Below the pieces are notes generated by a model. The model was not told the origin of the DNA, did no database searches, and saw nothing but the letters and a program-made list of their open reading frames with translations. From JBEKHI01 sp050012355 (GTDB taxonomy: Bacteria; Actinomycetota; Actinomycetes; Streptosporangiales; Streptosporangiaceae): DNA of 5,166 nt. Both the position numbers and the translations under genes were made by a program. The stretch spans positions 1-5,166 of the forward strand of contig JBEKHI010000511.1 in the NCBI GenBank assembly GCA_050012355.1. The letters run 5' to 3'. Positions 1 to 5,158 of the stretch are shown here, one piece after another (positions within the stretch are counted from its first letter, which is position 1; every line of letters begins with the position of its first letter).

Positions 1-734
1 AGGACACTGCCGAGCCGCCGGTCGTCCGAGGACCGCACCATGAACACATGCGGCCTGCTGGTCATCAGCCGCCGGATCGCCCGGAAGTCACCGGACGCCG
101 CCAGCCGGCCGGCCACCATCACCTGGATGGTGCCGGACAGCCGCTCCACCTCTTCCAGGATGTGCGAGCTGAACACGATGATCCGGCCCTCGCTGCCAAG
201 TTTGTCCAGCAGGTCCATCATGTGCAGCCGCTGCCGTGGGTCCATGCCGTTGAACGGCTCGTCCAGCAGCATGACGTGCGGGTCGTGCACGAGCGCCGCG
301 GCGACCTTGATCCGCTGCCGCATGCCCTTGGAATACGTGGATATCTTGCGCCCGGCCGCGTCGGCCATGTCCAGCGTGGCGATCGCCTGTTTCGCCGCGG
401 CCTCAGGGTTGCTGAGCTCGTGCAGCTTGGCGGTGGCCGTGACGAACTGCTCGCCGGTGAGGAAGGCGTACACCGAGTCGCGTTCGGGAACGAGAGCGAC
501 ACTTCTGTATATTTCGGGATTGCGCCACGTCGGACGTTGCTCGCCAGAGACGCCGATGGTGAGCTCGCCTCGGGATGGTGGCAGGAAACCGGCGATCATG
601 TGCATGATCGTCGACTTGCCCGCGCCGTTCGGCCCGAGCAGGCCGGTCACGCCGGGTCCGATCGACATCGTGATGTCGTTGACCGCCACCACGTTGCCGT
701 ACCAGCGGGTCACGTTGCGAAATTCGATGCTCAT
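1..734 (-). CDS. ABC-2 type exporter ATP-binding subunit (second ATPase of the operon), 3' end cut off by the window
   Basis: Reading leftward from ATG at 734 gives 244 full codons without a stop before the window edge. It is a cytoplasmic nucleotide-binding subunit that would power a membrane exporter. Visible motifs: Walker A GPNGAGKST at residues 34-42, signature YSKGMRQR at 134-141, Walker B VMLLDEP at 154-160 with catalytic E159, D-loop NGMDP at 162-166, and H-loop H191 in SSHIL. The Q-loop position carries E84 (ALVPE), as is common in this ABC-2 subfamily, so I do not treat it as a defect. ABC-2 ATPases usually run to about 300 residues, so roughly 50-70 codons probably lie outside. The start overlaps the permease stop as ATGA. 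The upstream GGAAAGCGAG is a poor ribosome site, so translation is probably coupled to the permease. Codons 72-78 are unusually AT-rich. The substrate is unknown. Confidence 0.95.
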   Translation of the reverse strand, partial: MSIEFRNVTRWYGNVVAVNDITMSIGPGVTGLLGPNGAGKSTIMHMIAGFLPPSRGELTIGVSGEQRPTWRNPEIYRSVALVPERDSVYAFLTGEQFVTATAKLHELSNPEAAAKQAIATLDMADAAGRKISTYSKGMRQRIKVAAALVHDPHVMLLDEPFNGMDPRQRLHMMDLLDKLGSEGRIIVFSSHILEEVERLSGTIQVMVAGRLAASGDFRAIRRLMTSRPHVFMVRSSDDRRLGSV

Positions 735-1621
735 TGTTCGCTCGCTTTCCGGTACCTCGCGGCCAAGCCCCCGAGGCTGGCCGCGAGCATGACGACAGCG
801 ACGACGCCGTACAACGGGCCGAAGTGGCCGAGGGACGAGGGAACCTCCCCTGGGTTCGTGCCGCCGAGCCAGACCCGTACCCCGTCGATGACGGTGAACG
901 GGCTGAGCAGGCCGACGAGCCGGGCCGCCGTGCTGGTGGCCGTCATCCCGCCCTCGGCATTGATCAGCAGCATGGCCAGCGTCCAGAGCAGGAAGCAGGT
1001 GATCGCCACGATCCCGGTGGCGTATGCCCGGCGCCCGGACAGCGACGCCAGCACCAGCCCGATCGCGGCCATCAGCACGGCCCACAGCACGCCGATGCCG
1101 AGGCCGGGGATGAGCGCCTGGGTCTCGGTCCACACGCCGTGGCCGTTCCTGGCCGAGGCGATCGTGCCGGCATACAGAACGAGCAGTGGTACCTCCACCA
1201 GGATCAGCAGCGTCCCGGTGAGCGCGAGGTACTTCGCCAGCGGGTAGTCGCCCCTGCGCAGCGGCCTGCTGAAGTACAGCGGAAGCACCCGGCTGCGCAG
1301 ATCCCTTGACACCAGTTCCGGCGCCTGCGCCGCGATGAAGATGACAATGACGAGCACCCGCAGCGTCGGGGTGTACACGTCATAGCCGAACAGCCTGGCG
1401 TTGCCGCGGTTCACCGCGAACGCGTTCACGAACGCCGGCAGGAGCATGACGATGAACGCGAGGACCGGCACGATCTTGGCCTTCACGCCTCTGCCGATTC
1501 CCCAGGAAGACCGGAAGCTGTGCCAGGTCAGGGCGCGGACGATCTGCGCGCGGCCCAGGCGCGGGCCGTCGTAGCCGCGGTAGCCGAGGTCATGAATGAC
1601 GCCAACGGCCTGCTCAGACAT
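731..1621 (-). CDS. ABC-2 type exporter membrane (permease) subunit
   Basis: A 296-residue integral membrane protein that would form part of the translocation path for the ATPases on either side. Hydrophobic segments lie at about residues 50-69, 88-104, 131-152, 170-194, 201-220 and 269-287, giving six helices. The amphipathic N-terminus contains HDLGYRGYDGPRLGR (residues 10-24), a motif I associate with actinobacterial ABC-2 permeases. A cytoplasmic loop SRDLRSRVLPLYFSRPLRRG (105-124) matches the 'SR-x-R-S-x-x-L-x-L-x-x-SRP' loop of NosY/ABC-2 subunits. The ATG at 1621 has a strong ribosome site, AGGAGGTG, seven bases upstream. The gene overlaps the upstream ATPase by 8 bases and the next ATPase by 4, so it sits in the middle of a tightly coupled operon. 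Family assignment is secure; the transported compound is not known. Confidence 0.94.
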   Translation of the reverse strand: MSEQAVGVIHDLGYRGYDGPRLGRAQIVRALTWHSFRSSWGIGRGVKAKIVPVLAFIVMLLPAFVNAFAVNRGNARLFGYDVYTPTLRVLVIVIFIAAQAPELVSRDLRSRVLPLYFSRPLRRGDYPLAKYLALTGTLLILVEVPLLVLYAGTIASARNGHGVWTETQALIPGLGIGVLWAVLMAAIGLVLASLSGRRAYATGIVAITCFLLWTLAMLLINAEGGMTATSTAARLVGLLSPFTVIDGVRVWLGGTNPGEVPSSLGHFGPLYGVVAVVMLAASLGGLAARYRKASEQ

Positions 1622-2564
1622 GGTTGCTCACCTCCTCCTCGTCTTCGTCGCGGAACAGCTCCTCGACCTGGTGCCGCCGCTGCTCCAGGCGGCTCATCGG
1701 CAGCCGCAGGGCCGCGACGCAGTCCCGGACGGTGTCATAGGTCTCGTCGCCCGCCAGCGGCACCAGCAGCGTCCGCTGCCGGGTCGTGGCTTTGAGGCCA
1801 TGCCGGGCGAGTTCTTCCGCCAGTTCGGCGAGGCCCTCCTCGACCTCGACCGCCAGCACCTGGCTGGCCCGGGTGAAGCTGGTCATGGAGTCGGCCCGGA
1901 GCAGGCGCCCGGCGTCGATCGCCACCAGGTGATCGCAGATCCGCTCGATCTCCCCGAGCAGGTGCGAGGCGACCACGATCGAGATGCCGAACTGGGCGCC
2001 GATCCTCGCGATCAGCTCAAGCATGGCGTTGCGACCGGCCGGATCGAGGCCATTCGTCGGCTCATCGAGCAGCAGCAGCCTAGGGTCACCGACCAGGGCT
2101 TGGGCCAGCTTGACCCGCTGCTTCATGCCGGTCGAGTAGGTGCCGATCAGGCGGTACCGCTCCTCGTGCAACCCGACGTGACGCAGCGATTCCGCCGCGC
2201 GTTCCTTCGCCACGGTCGAGGGCAGGCCGGACATCCGGCCGAGGTGGGTGACGAATTCGGTCGCGGTCACGTCCGGAGGCAGGCAGTCGTGCTCGGGCAT
2301 GTAGCCGAGCAGCGCCCTTATCGTCAGGCCCTCGGTGACGCTGTCATGCCCGAACACCTTGGCCTGGCCCTTAGTGGGCGAGATGAGGCCGAGCAGGATC
2401 TTTATCATCGTTGATTTGCCCGCGCCGTTAGCGCCGACCAGCCCGGTGACGCCTGGCGCCACCCGGATGGTCAGGCCGTCGAGCGCGGTCACGGATGTCT
2501 TTCCCGGGTATACCTTGGTCAGCGCCCTGGTCTCGATTACTGCCGGGACTTGCGTTTCTGGCAT
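1614..2564 (-). CDS. ABC-2 type exporter ATP-binding subunit (first gene of leftward operon)
   Basis: A 316-residue ATPase, counted from ATG 2564, that hydrolyses ATP for an ABC-2 exporter at the inner face of the membrane. Motifs: Walker A GANGAGKST at residues 44-52, GYMPE at the Q-loop (87-91, Glu instead of Gln), signature YSTGMKQR at 143-150, Walker B LLLLDEP at 163-169 with catalytic E168, D-loop NGLDP at 171-175, and H-loop H201. After the nucleotide-binding domain (to about 225) comes a roughly 90-residue C-terminal domain ending in LEQRRHQVEELF, as in drug-export ATPases (DUF4162-like), then an acidic tail DEDEEE. An in-frame ATG at 2600 would add 12 residues. I prefer 2564 because the family N-terminus (VIETRALTKVYPG) begins just after it, neither start has a ribosome site, and a -10-like hexamer sits at leaderless spacing from 2564. 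The stop lies inside the permease start region (8-base overlap). Confidence 0.93.
   Translation of the reverse strand: MPETQVPAVIETRALTKVYPGKTSVTALDGLTIRVAPGVTGLVGANGAGKSTMIKILLGLISPTKGQAKVFGHDSVTEGLTIRALLGYMPEHDCLPPDVTATEFVTHLGRMSGLPSTVAKERAAESLRHVGLHEERYRLIGTYSTGMKQRVKLAQALVGDPRLLLLDEPTNGLDPAGRNAMLELIARIGAQFGISIVVASHLLGEIERICDHLVAIDAGRLLRADSMTSFTRASQVLAVEVEEGLAELAEELARHGLKATTRQRTLLVPLAGDETYDTVRDCVAALRLPMSRLEQRRHQVEELFRDEDEEEVSNHV
1629..1636 (-). promoter_or_regulatory. Strong Shine-Dalgarno of the permease gene
   Basis: On the minus strand the bases read AGGAGGTG, followed by seven bases (AGCAACC) and the permease ATG at 1621. It lies inside the last codons of the upstream ATPase, where the same bases encode the acidic tail (Glu-Glu-Glu-Val). 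It is by far the best ribosome site in this operon and fixes the permease start. Confidence 0.8.
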
Positions 2565-2570
2565 GCGGTC

Positions 2571-2600
2571 ACTGTGCCGGACCAGGGATCCCGCCGTCAT
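2571..2600 (-). promoter_or_regulatory. Candidate promoter of the exporter operon (leaderless type)
   Basis: On the minus strand an ATGACG hexamer (2600-2595, compare TTGACN) is followed after 18 bases by CACAGT (2576-2571, compare TANNNT). Six bases then separate its final T from the ATG at 2564. This is the spacing expected when transcription starts at the A of the start codon, an arrangement common in actinobacteria. The -10 match is imperfect (C instead of the first T), so this is only a candidate. If it is correct, the upstream ATG at 2600 is not the start. Confidence 0.3.
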
Positions 2601-2609
2601 CGTCTTGCA

Positions 2610-2640
2610 GAGTGATTTGTCGGTTAGCCCATCGAGTGAC
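2610..2640 (+). repeat. Pair of GAGTGA(T/C) direct repeats in the divergent control region
   Basis: GAGTGAT at 2610-2616 and GAGTGAC at 2634-2640 are spaced 24 bases start to start, a little over two helical turns. Two direct copies between divergent promoters could be half-sites for a regulator such as the neighbouring NarL-type protein. The motif is short, so chance is a real alternative. Confidence 0.25.
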
Positions 2641-2654
2641 CAGATGCGGCTGGT
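2639..2654. promoter_or_regulatory. Candidate operator: inverted repeat in the divergent intergenic region
   Basis: ACCAG (2639-2643) and CTGGT (2650-2654) form a perfect 5-base dyad around a 6-base spacer, ATGCGG. It lies between the exporter operon and the kinase gene, upstream of both candidate promoters, where a dimeric regulator could act on both. The arms are short and no second copy was found in the window, so the role is inferred from position only. Confidence 0.3.
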
Positions 2655-2679
2655 AGGCCGCGCGGGGTACGCCCTCAGG

Positions 2680-2711
2680 ATGACGTGCCGAGAGAATCCA
2701 CGGATTACGGT
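2680..2711 (+). promoter_or_regulatory. Candidate promoter of the two-component operon (leaderless type)
   Basis: TACGGT (2706-2711) fits the actinobacterial -10 pattern TANNNT, and six bases then separate it from ATG 2718, the spacing of a leaderless transcript. ATGACG (2680-2685) is a possible -35, with a 20-base spacer that is longer than the usual 17-19. The -10 placement is more convincing than the -35. If it is right, the kinase starts at ATG 2718 rather than GTG 2685. Confidence 0.35.
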
Positions 2712-2717
2712 AGCTAT

Positions 2718-3965
2718 ATGCGATCTATCGCGTCGCCGCGGCCGCCGGTGACGGAGCGACTACGGCCGCGGCATTGGGTGGCCATTGACTCCGTGGTCGC
2801 CCTGGGGATCGGGTTGATCCTCTATTCGGTCATGAGGACGAGCCTCATGACCGTGTCCCGGCTGCCGTCAGGCGTTGTCGTTTACGAGGATGCGAGGCCG
2901 AAGGCCTCGCTTACCTTGATCCTCGTCGCAATCGCGGTGCTGGCGGTGGCATTCCGCCGTCGCCGCCCGGTCTTCATGCTGTGCCTGCTGCTGGCCGGAT
3001 CGGTGGCCGTGGCCGCCTTTTCCGGCGGAGACCCGGGCGACGCCCTGATCTACTTCCTGCCAGTCGCCTATGTGCTGTATCTCATCGCGGCGACCTATGA
3101 GCGAACGCGGGCGGCGGTGCGGGTACTCGGCGCCGTTTTCGCCGCGCTCGCTGTCGACGAACTGCTGCTCGCCGTCAGCAGTGGAGGGTACCCGGTCAAC
3201 GCCGGTGTGCTGATCCAGGTTGTCCTCGGCGTGATCATCGTCTGGTCCGCCGGCTACATCGTCAGGCAGCGGCGCAAGTACGCGATAGAACTGCAGGTGG
3301 AGGCGGCGAGCAAGGCGGTGGCAGAGGAACGGCTGCGGATCGCGAGGGAGCTGCACGACGTGGTCGCGCACAGCATGAGCGTGATCGCGGTCCAGGCGGG
3401 CTTCGGCCAGTACGTGATCGAGAGCCAGCCCGCCGACGCCAGCGCGGCGCTCGGCGCCATCCAGGCGACCAGCAGGGAAGCGCTTGAGGAGATGCGCCGG
3501 ATGCTTGGCGTGCTCCGTCAGGCCGACGCGCCGCTCTATCCCGAGCCTGGGCTAGCCGAGCTGGACCGGCTGCTGGAACGCACCCGGGGTGTCGGCGTCG
3601 AGGTGGCGCTCGAACGGCTCGGCCCGCCACGGGAGCTGCCCGCCAGCATCGATCTGTCCGCTTACCGGGTCATCCAGGAGGCGCTGACCAACGTCGTCAA
3701 GCACGCGCGGGCAAGTAAGTGCGGCGTGCTGGTCGGTTATGAGCCTGACGCACTGGTCATCTCGGTGACCGATAGCGGTGCCGGAGTCCCGGCGATGACC
3801 GGCGCCGGGAACGTGCACGACCCGGACGCTGCCGGGGGGCACGGCATCATCGGGATGCGTGAACGAGTCACCATGCTCGGCGGCCAGTTCAGCGCCAGGC
3901 CGCTACCTGGATACGGGTTCCAGGTGAAGGCGCGGTTCCCGCTTGCGCGGGAGGTCGTGGCATGA
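2718..3965 (+). CDS. Six-helix sensor histidine kinase (HisKA_3 / DesK-LiaS-like class)
   Basis: A 415-residue membrane kinase, counted from ATG 2718, that should autophosphorylate on His and pass the phosphate to the adjacent regulator. Six hydrophobic segments (about residues 21-38, 65-79, 85-101, 110-127, 135-153, 162-182) are joined by short outer loops. The inner side carries the positive clusters RRRR (80-83) and RQRRK (183-187), so sensing is probably within or at the membrane. The HisKA_3 domain has the H-box RIARELHDVVAH with phosphoacceptor H213. The HATPase_c domain has N-box QEALTNVVKHA (320-330), DSGAG (352-356) and GGHGIIGMRERV (373-384). No catalytic residue appears to be missing. 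GTG 2685 would add 11 residues; AGGA at 2677-2680 lies only four bases before it. I prefer ATG 2718, which directly precedes a typical N-terminus and follows a good -10 hexamer. The stop overlaps the regulator start (ATGA). Confidence 0.95.
   Translation: MRSIASPRPPVTERLRPRHWVAIDSVVALGIGLILYSVMRTSLMTVSRLPSGVVVYEDARPKASLTLILVAIAVLAVAFRRRRPVFMLCLLLAGSVAVAAFSGGDPGDALIYFLPVAYVLYLIAATYERTRAAVRVLGAVFAALAVDELLLAVSSGGYPVNAGVLIQVVLGVIIVWSAGYIVRQRRKYAIELQVEAASKAVAEERLRIARELHDVVAHSMSVIAVQAGFGQYVIESQPADASAALGAIQATSREALEEMRRMLGVLRQADAPLYPEPGLAELDRLLERTRGVGVEVALERLGPPRELPASIDLSAYRVIQEALTNVVKHARASKCGVLVGYEPDALVISVTDSGAGVPAMTGAGNVHDPDAAGGHGIIGMRERVTMLGGQFSARPLPGYGFQVKARFPLAREVVA
3949..3955 (+). promoter_or_regulatory. 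Shine-Dalgarno of the response regulator gene
   Basis: GGGAGGT lies within the last codons of the kinase gene, six bases before ATG 3962. Together with the ATGA overlap it supports efficient coupled translation of kinase and regulator and fixes the regulator start. Confidence 0.75.
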
Positions 3966-4639
3966 CGCTACGGATAGTCGTCGCCGATGACCAGGCCCTC
4001 GTCCGGATTGGCTTCTGCGGGATCATCGCCGCGACGCCGGGTTTCTCCGTCGTCGGTGAGGCAGCCGACGGCTACGAGGCCATCGCGATGGCGCGCGAGG
4101 CGAAGCCCGACGTCGTTCTGATGGACGTGCGAATGCCGGGCATGGACGGGATCGAGGCCACCAGGCAGATAACCGCCGACACTGGCGTGCACGTGCTCAT
4201 CCTGACCACCTTCGACCTGGACGAGTACGTATTCGCAGCGCTCAGGGCCGGCGCCAGCGGCTTTCTGCTCAAGGACACGCTGCCGGCCGACCTGCTCAAC
4301 GCGATCAGGGTAATCGCCGCCGGCGATGCCCTGCTGGCGCCAAGCGTGACCCGCCGCCTGATCGGCGAGTTCGCGCGAACCTCAGGACTCGGCGTGCCGC
4401 CCGCGCCAGCCCCCGCCATCCCGGCGCTGACCGACCGGGAACGAGAAGTGCTCGAGCTCGTCGCGCGCGGCATGTCCAACGCCGAGATCGCCGGGTGCCT
4501 GACGATCAGCCCCGCCACCGCCAAAACACACGTGGCTCACCTGCTGACCAAGCTCGACGCTCGCGACCGCGTTCAGCTCGTCATCATCGCCCACCAGGCC
4601 GGCCTGGCGCCGGCTACCGATTGGGGTCGTCACTGTTAA
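3962..4639 (+). CDS. NarL/FixJ-family response regulator (receiver + LuxR-type HTH)
   Basis: A 225-residue DNA-binding regulator of the usual family length. The receiver domain spans about residues 3-118, with acidic pocket D9/D10, phosphoacceptor D55 in VVLMDVRMPG, switch T82 (LTTFD) and K104 in FLLKD. A linker rich in Ala and Pro (about 143-155) leads to a LuxR-type helix-turn-helix (156-212) that begins LTDREREVLELVARGMSN and includes the recognition helix SPATAKTHVAHLLTKL. All residues needed for phosphorylation and DNA binding are visible. It is co-translated with the kinase (4-base overlap), so the two form a cognate pair. The divergent exporter operon is the most likely target, as in LnrJK/LnrLMN-type modules, but that is inferred from layout. 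A small oddity is Cys19 after GF, where family members often have Arg. The gene ends in TAA at 4637-4639. Confidence 0.96.
   Translation: MTLRIVVADDQALVRIGFCGIIAATPGFSVVGEAADGYEAIAMAREAKPDVVLMDVRMPGMDGIEATRQITADTGVHVLILTTFDLDEYVFAALRAGASGFLLKDTLPADLLNAIRVIAAGDALLAPSVTRRLIGEFARTSGLGVPPAPAPAIPALTDREREVLELVARGMSNAEIAGCLTISPATAKTHVAHLLTKLDARDRVQLVIIAHQAGLAPATDWGRHC
4079..4092. repeat. Perfect 14-base palindrome inside the regulator gene
   Basis: GCCATCGCGATGGC is its own reverse complement and encodes part of the receiver domain (around residues 40-44, AIAMA). It shares CCATCG/CGATGG elements with the dyad at 4687-4699, in the opposite arrangement. One perfect 14-mer in several kilobases of GC-rich DNA is not improbable, so no function is claimed. 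Confidence 0.4.
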
Positions 4640-4680
4640 CCGGCGGACGCTCATCTAGCCCGCAACGAGTCTCGGCTGGA

Positions 4681-4699
4681 CCCGAGCGATGGGCCATCG
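4681..4699 (+). repeat. Copy 1 of a 19-base repeat with palindromic core
   Basis: CCCGAGCGATGGGCCATCG matches the bases at 4967-4985 at 17 of 19 positions. Its last 13 bases, CGATGG-G-CCATCG (4687-4699), form a perfect odd palindrome, the shape of a protein-binding site. It starts 42 bases after the regulator stop codon. Confidence 0.55.
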
Positions 4700-4750
4700 A
4701 TAACGCCATAGGAAACATGTCAAAATAAGGTGCTTTTGCGGCGTGTTGCG

Positions 4751-4786
4751 GGTCCTGTCGGTGGTTTTCTGCGCGTCGGCGGGACC
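4751..4786 (+). terminator. Candidate hairpin terminator or RNA structure after the two-component operon
   Basis: GGTCCTGTCGGTG (4751-4763) can pair with CGTCGGCGGGACC (4774-4786) over 13 positions, nine Watson-Crick and four G-U, around a 10-base loop. The G-U pairs exist only in RNA copied rightward; on the other strand they become A-C mismatches. It lies about 110 bases after the regulator stop. No U-tract follows, so it is not a classic intrinsic terminator, although U-less hairpins are often proposed in actinobacteria. Confidence 0.35.
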
Positions 4787-4793
4787 GGGATGA

Positions 4794-4817
4794 GGTCGCG
4801 AACCGGGCATTCGCGCC
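4794..4817. repeat. Inverted repeat / hairpin CGCGAA-TTCGCG
   Basis: CGCGAA (4797-4802) and TTCGCG (4810-4815) pair perfectly around CCGGGCA. With one bulged T, the flanking GG (4794-4795) and CC (4816-4817) extend the stem. It follows the hairpin at 4751-4786 after seven bases, so the two could act as a tandem structure. Its function is unknown. Confidence 0.4.
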
Positions 4818-4819
4818 AT

Positions 4820-4834
4820 CTTGCCTTGCCTTGC
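4820..4834 (+). repeat. Three tandem copies of CTTGC
   Basis: CTTGC is repeated exactly three times in 15 bases, directly after the hairpin at 4794-4817. This may be a small slippage product in non-coding DNA. No function is inferred. Confidence 0.6.
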
Positions 4835-4966
4835 TGTCGCGTCTGGTGATCGAATGCAGGAGCGGTGGTACGGGTCGGCGCAGCCGGTCGATACCGGGCG
4901 ATATCGTGCCAGACTGGCCAGCCGTGACGACACGCCGGAAACTCGCGTTGTTCTGCGTTTCCATAG

Positions 4967-4989
4967 CCCCAGCGATCGGCCATCGCTGG
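4967..4989 (+). repeat. Copy 2 of the 19-base repeat, extended into a perfect 8-base hairpin
   Basis: Bases 4967-4985 repeat 4681-4699 with two changes. Here the symmetry is wider: CCAGCGAT (4969-4976) and ATCGCTGG (4982-4989) are perfect reverse complements around CGGCC. The shared core, CGAT(G/C)GGCCATCG, is centred at 4693 and 4979, 286 bases apart. A regulator-binding site, a hairpin or a mobile-element end are all possible. Confidence 0.55.
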
Positions 4990-5019
4990 CACCGTGGTCA
5001 GCCCCCTGCCTGGCGATAT

Positions 5020-5033
5020 GCCCGTATCCGGGC
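5020..5033. repeat. Small hairpin GCCCG-TATC-CGGGC
   Basis: Two perfect 5-base arms surround a four-base loop, TATC. It is one of several small dyads in the right-hand non-coding stretch. No role can be assigned. Confidence 0.4.
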
Positions 5034-5076
5034 TACTACCCCACGCGCCGGGCGGGTACGCCGGGGTCCGCGAAGC

Positions 5077-5123
5077 ACTTGTCCCGGGTTAATGCCAATG
5101 CCGGGAAGTTAAGGGCTGAGCCC
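5077..5123. repeat. Nested dyads and AATGCC doublet near the right edge
   Basis: ACTT-GT-CCCGG (5077-5087) can pair with CCGGG-AAGT (5101-5109), leaving the GT unpaired. The loop carries AATGCC twice in tandem (5091-5102) and GTTAA occurs at both sides (5088 and 5108). Four bases later GGGC-TGA-GCCC (5113-5123) forms a second tight dyad. The cluster looks like regulatory DNA or the end of a mobile element, but nothing here decides between these. Confidence 0.35.
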
Positions 5124-5135
5124 GCGTGTCAAGCA

Positions 5136-5158
5136 GGTTCGGCATGTTCCGGTTCGGC
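5136..5158 (+). repeat. Direct repeat GGTTCGGC x2 with 15-base period
   Basis: GGTTCGGC occurs at 5136-5143 and 5151-5158. It is a short direct repeat at the right edge; whether it continues outside the window cannot be seen. Confidence 0.45.

Noticed and set aside
84..84. Glu instead of Gln at the Q-loop of both ATPases (residue 84 of the truncated one, residue 91 of the first) as a sign of inactivity
   Set aside because: A PE in place of PQ at this position is common in the ABC-2/drug-export ATPase subfamily, and all other catalytic motifs are intact. The coordinate given is a residue number.
48..1247. Long rightward open frame (about 399 codons) opposite the ATPase and permease genes
   Set aside because: It is antisense to two genes with clear motifs and membrane helices, and its product is a low-complexity His/Arg/Ala/Gly-rich sequence typical of the complementary strand of GC-rich genes.
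1596..2414. Rightward open frame (about 272 codons) opposite the first ATPase
   Set aside because: It is a shadow of the real leftward ATPase, which has every ABC motif; the antisense product has no recognisable domain.
3552..4524. Leftward open frames opposite the kinase and regulator genes
   Set aside because: The rightward strand encodes complete, motif-bearing proteins here; the leftward products lack domains and have the skewed composition of antisense frames.
2718..4639. TTA codons that could make the operon depend on the rare leucyl tRNA (bldA-type control)
   Set aside because: The few TTA strings in the kinase gene are out of frame, and the one at the regulator's end is part of the stop context, so no in-frame TTA codon was found.
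4861..4906. tRNA-like T-arm (GGTCGATACC) in the non-coding region
   Set aside because: No acceptor stem, anticodon arm or TTC-containing T-loop accompanies it.
4614..4964. Leftward frame of 116 codons overlapping the end of the regulator gene
   Set aside because: It overlaps a well-supported gene, shows no ribosome site or recognisable family, and its composition resembles random GC-rich DNA.
4831..5112. Rightward frame of 93 codons starting with TTG in the non-coding region
   Set aside because: It has no ribosome site, an Arg/Pro-rich sequence without any domain, and it crosses several dyads. It is not supported as a gene.
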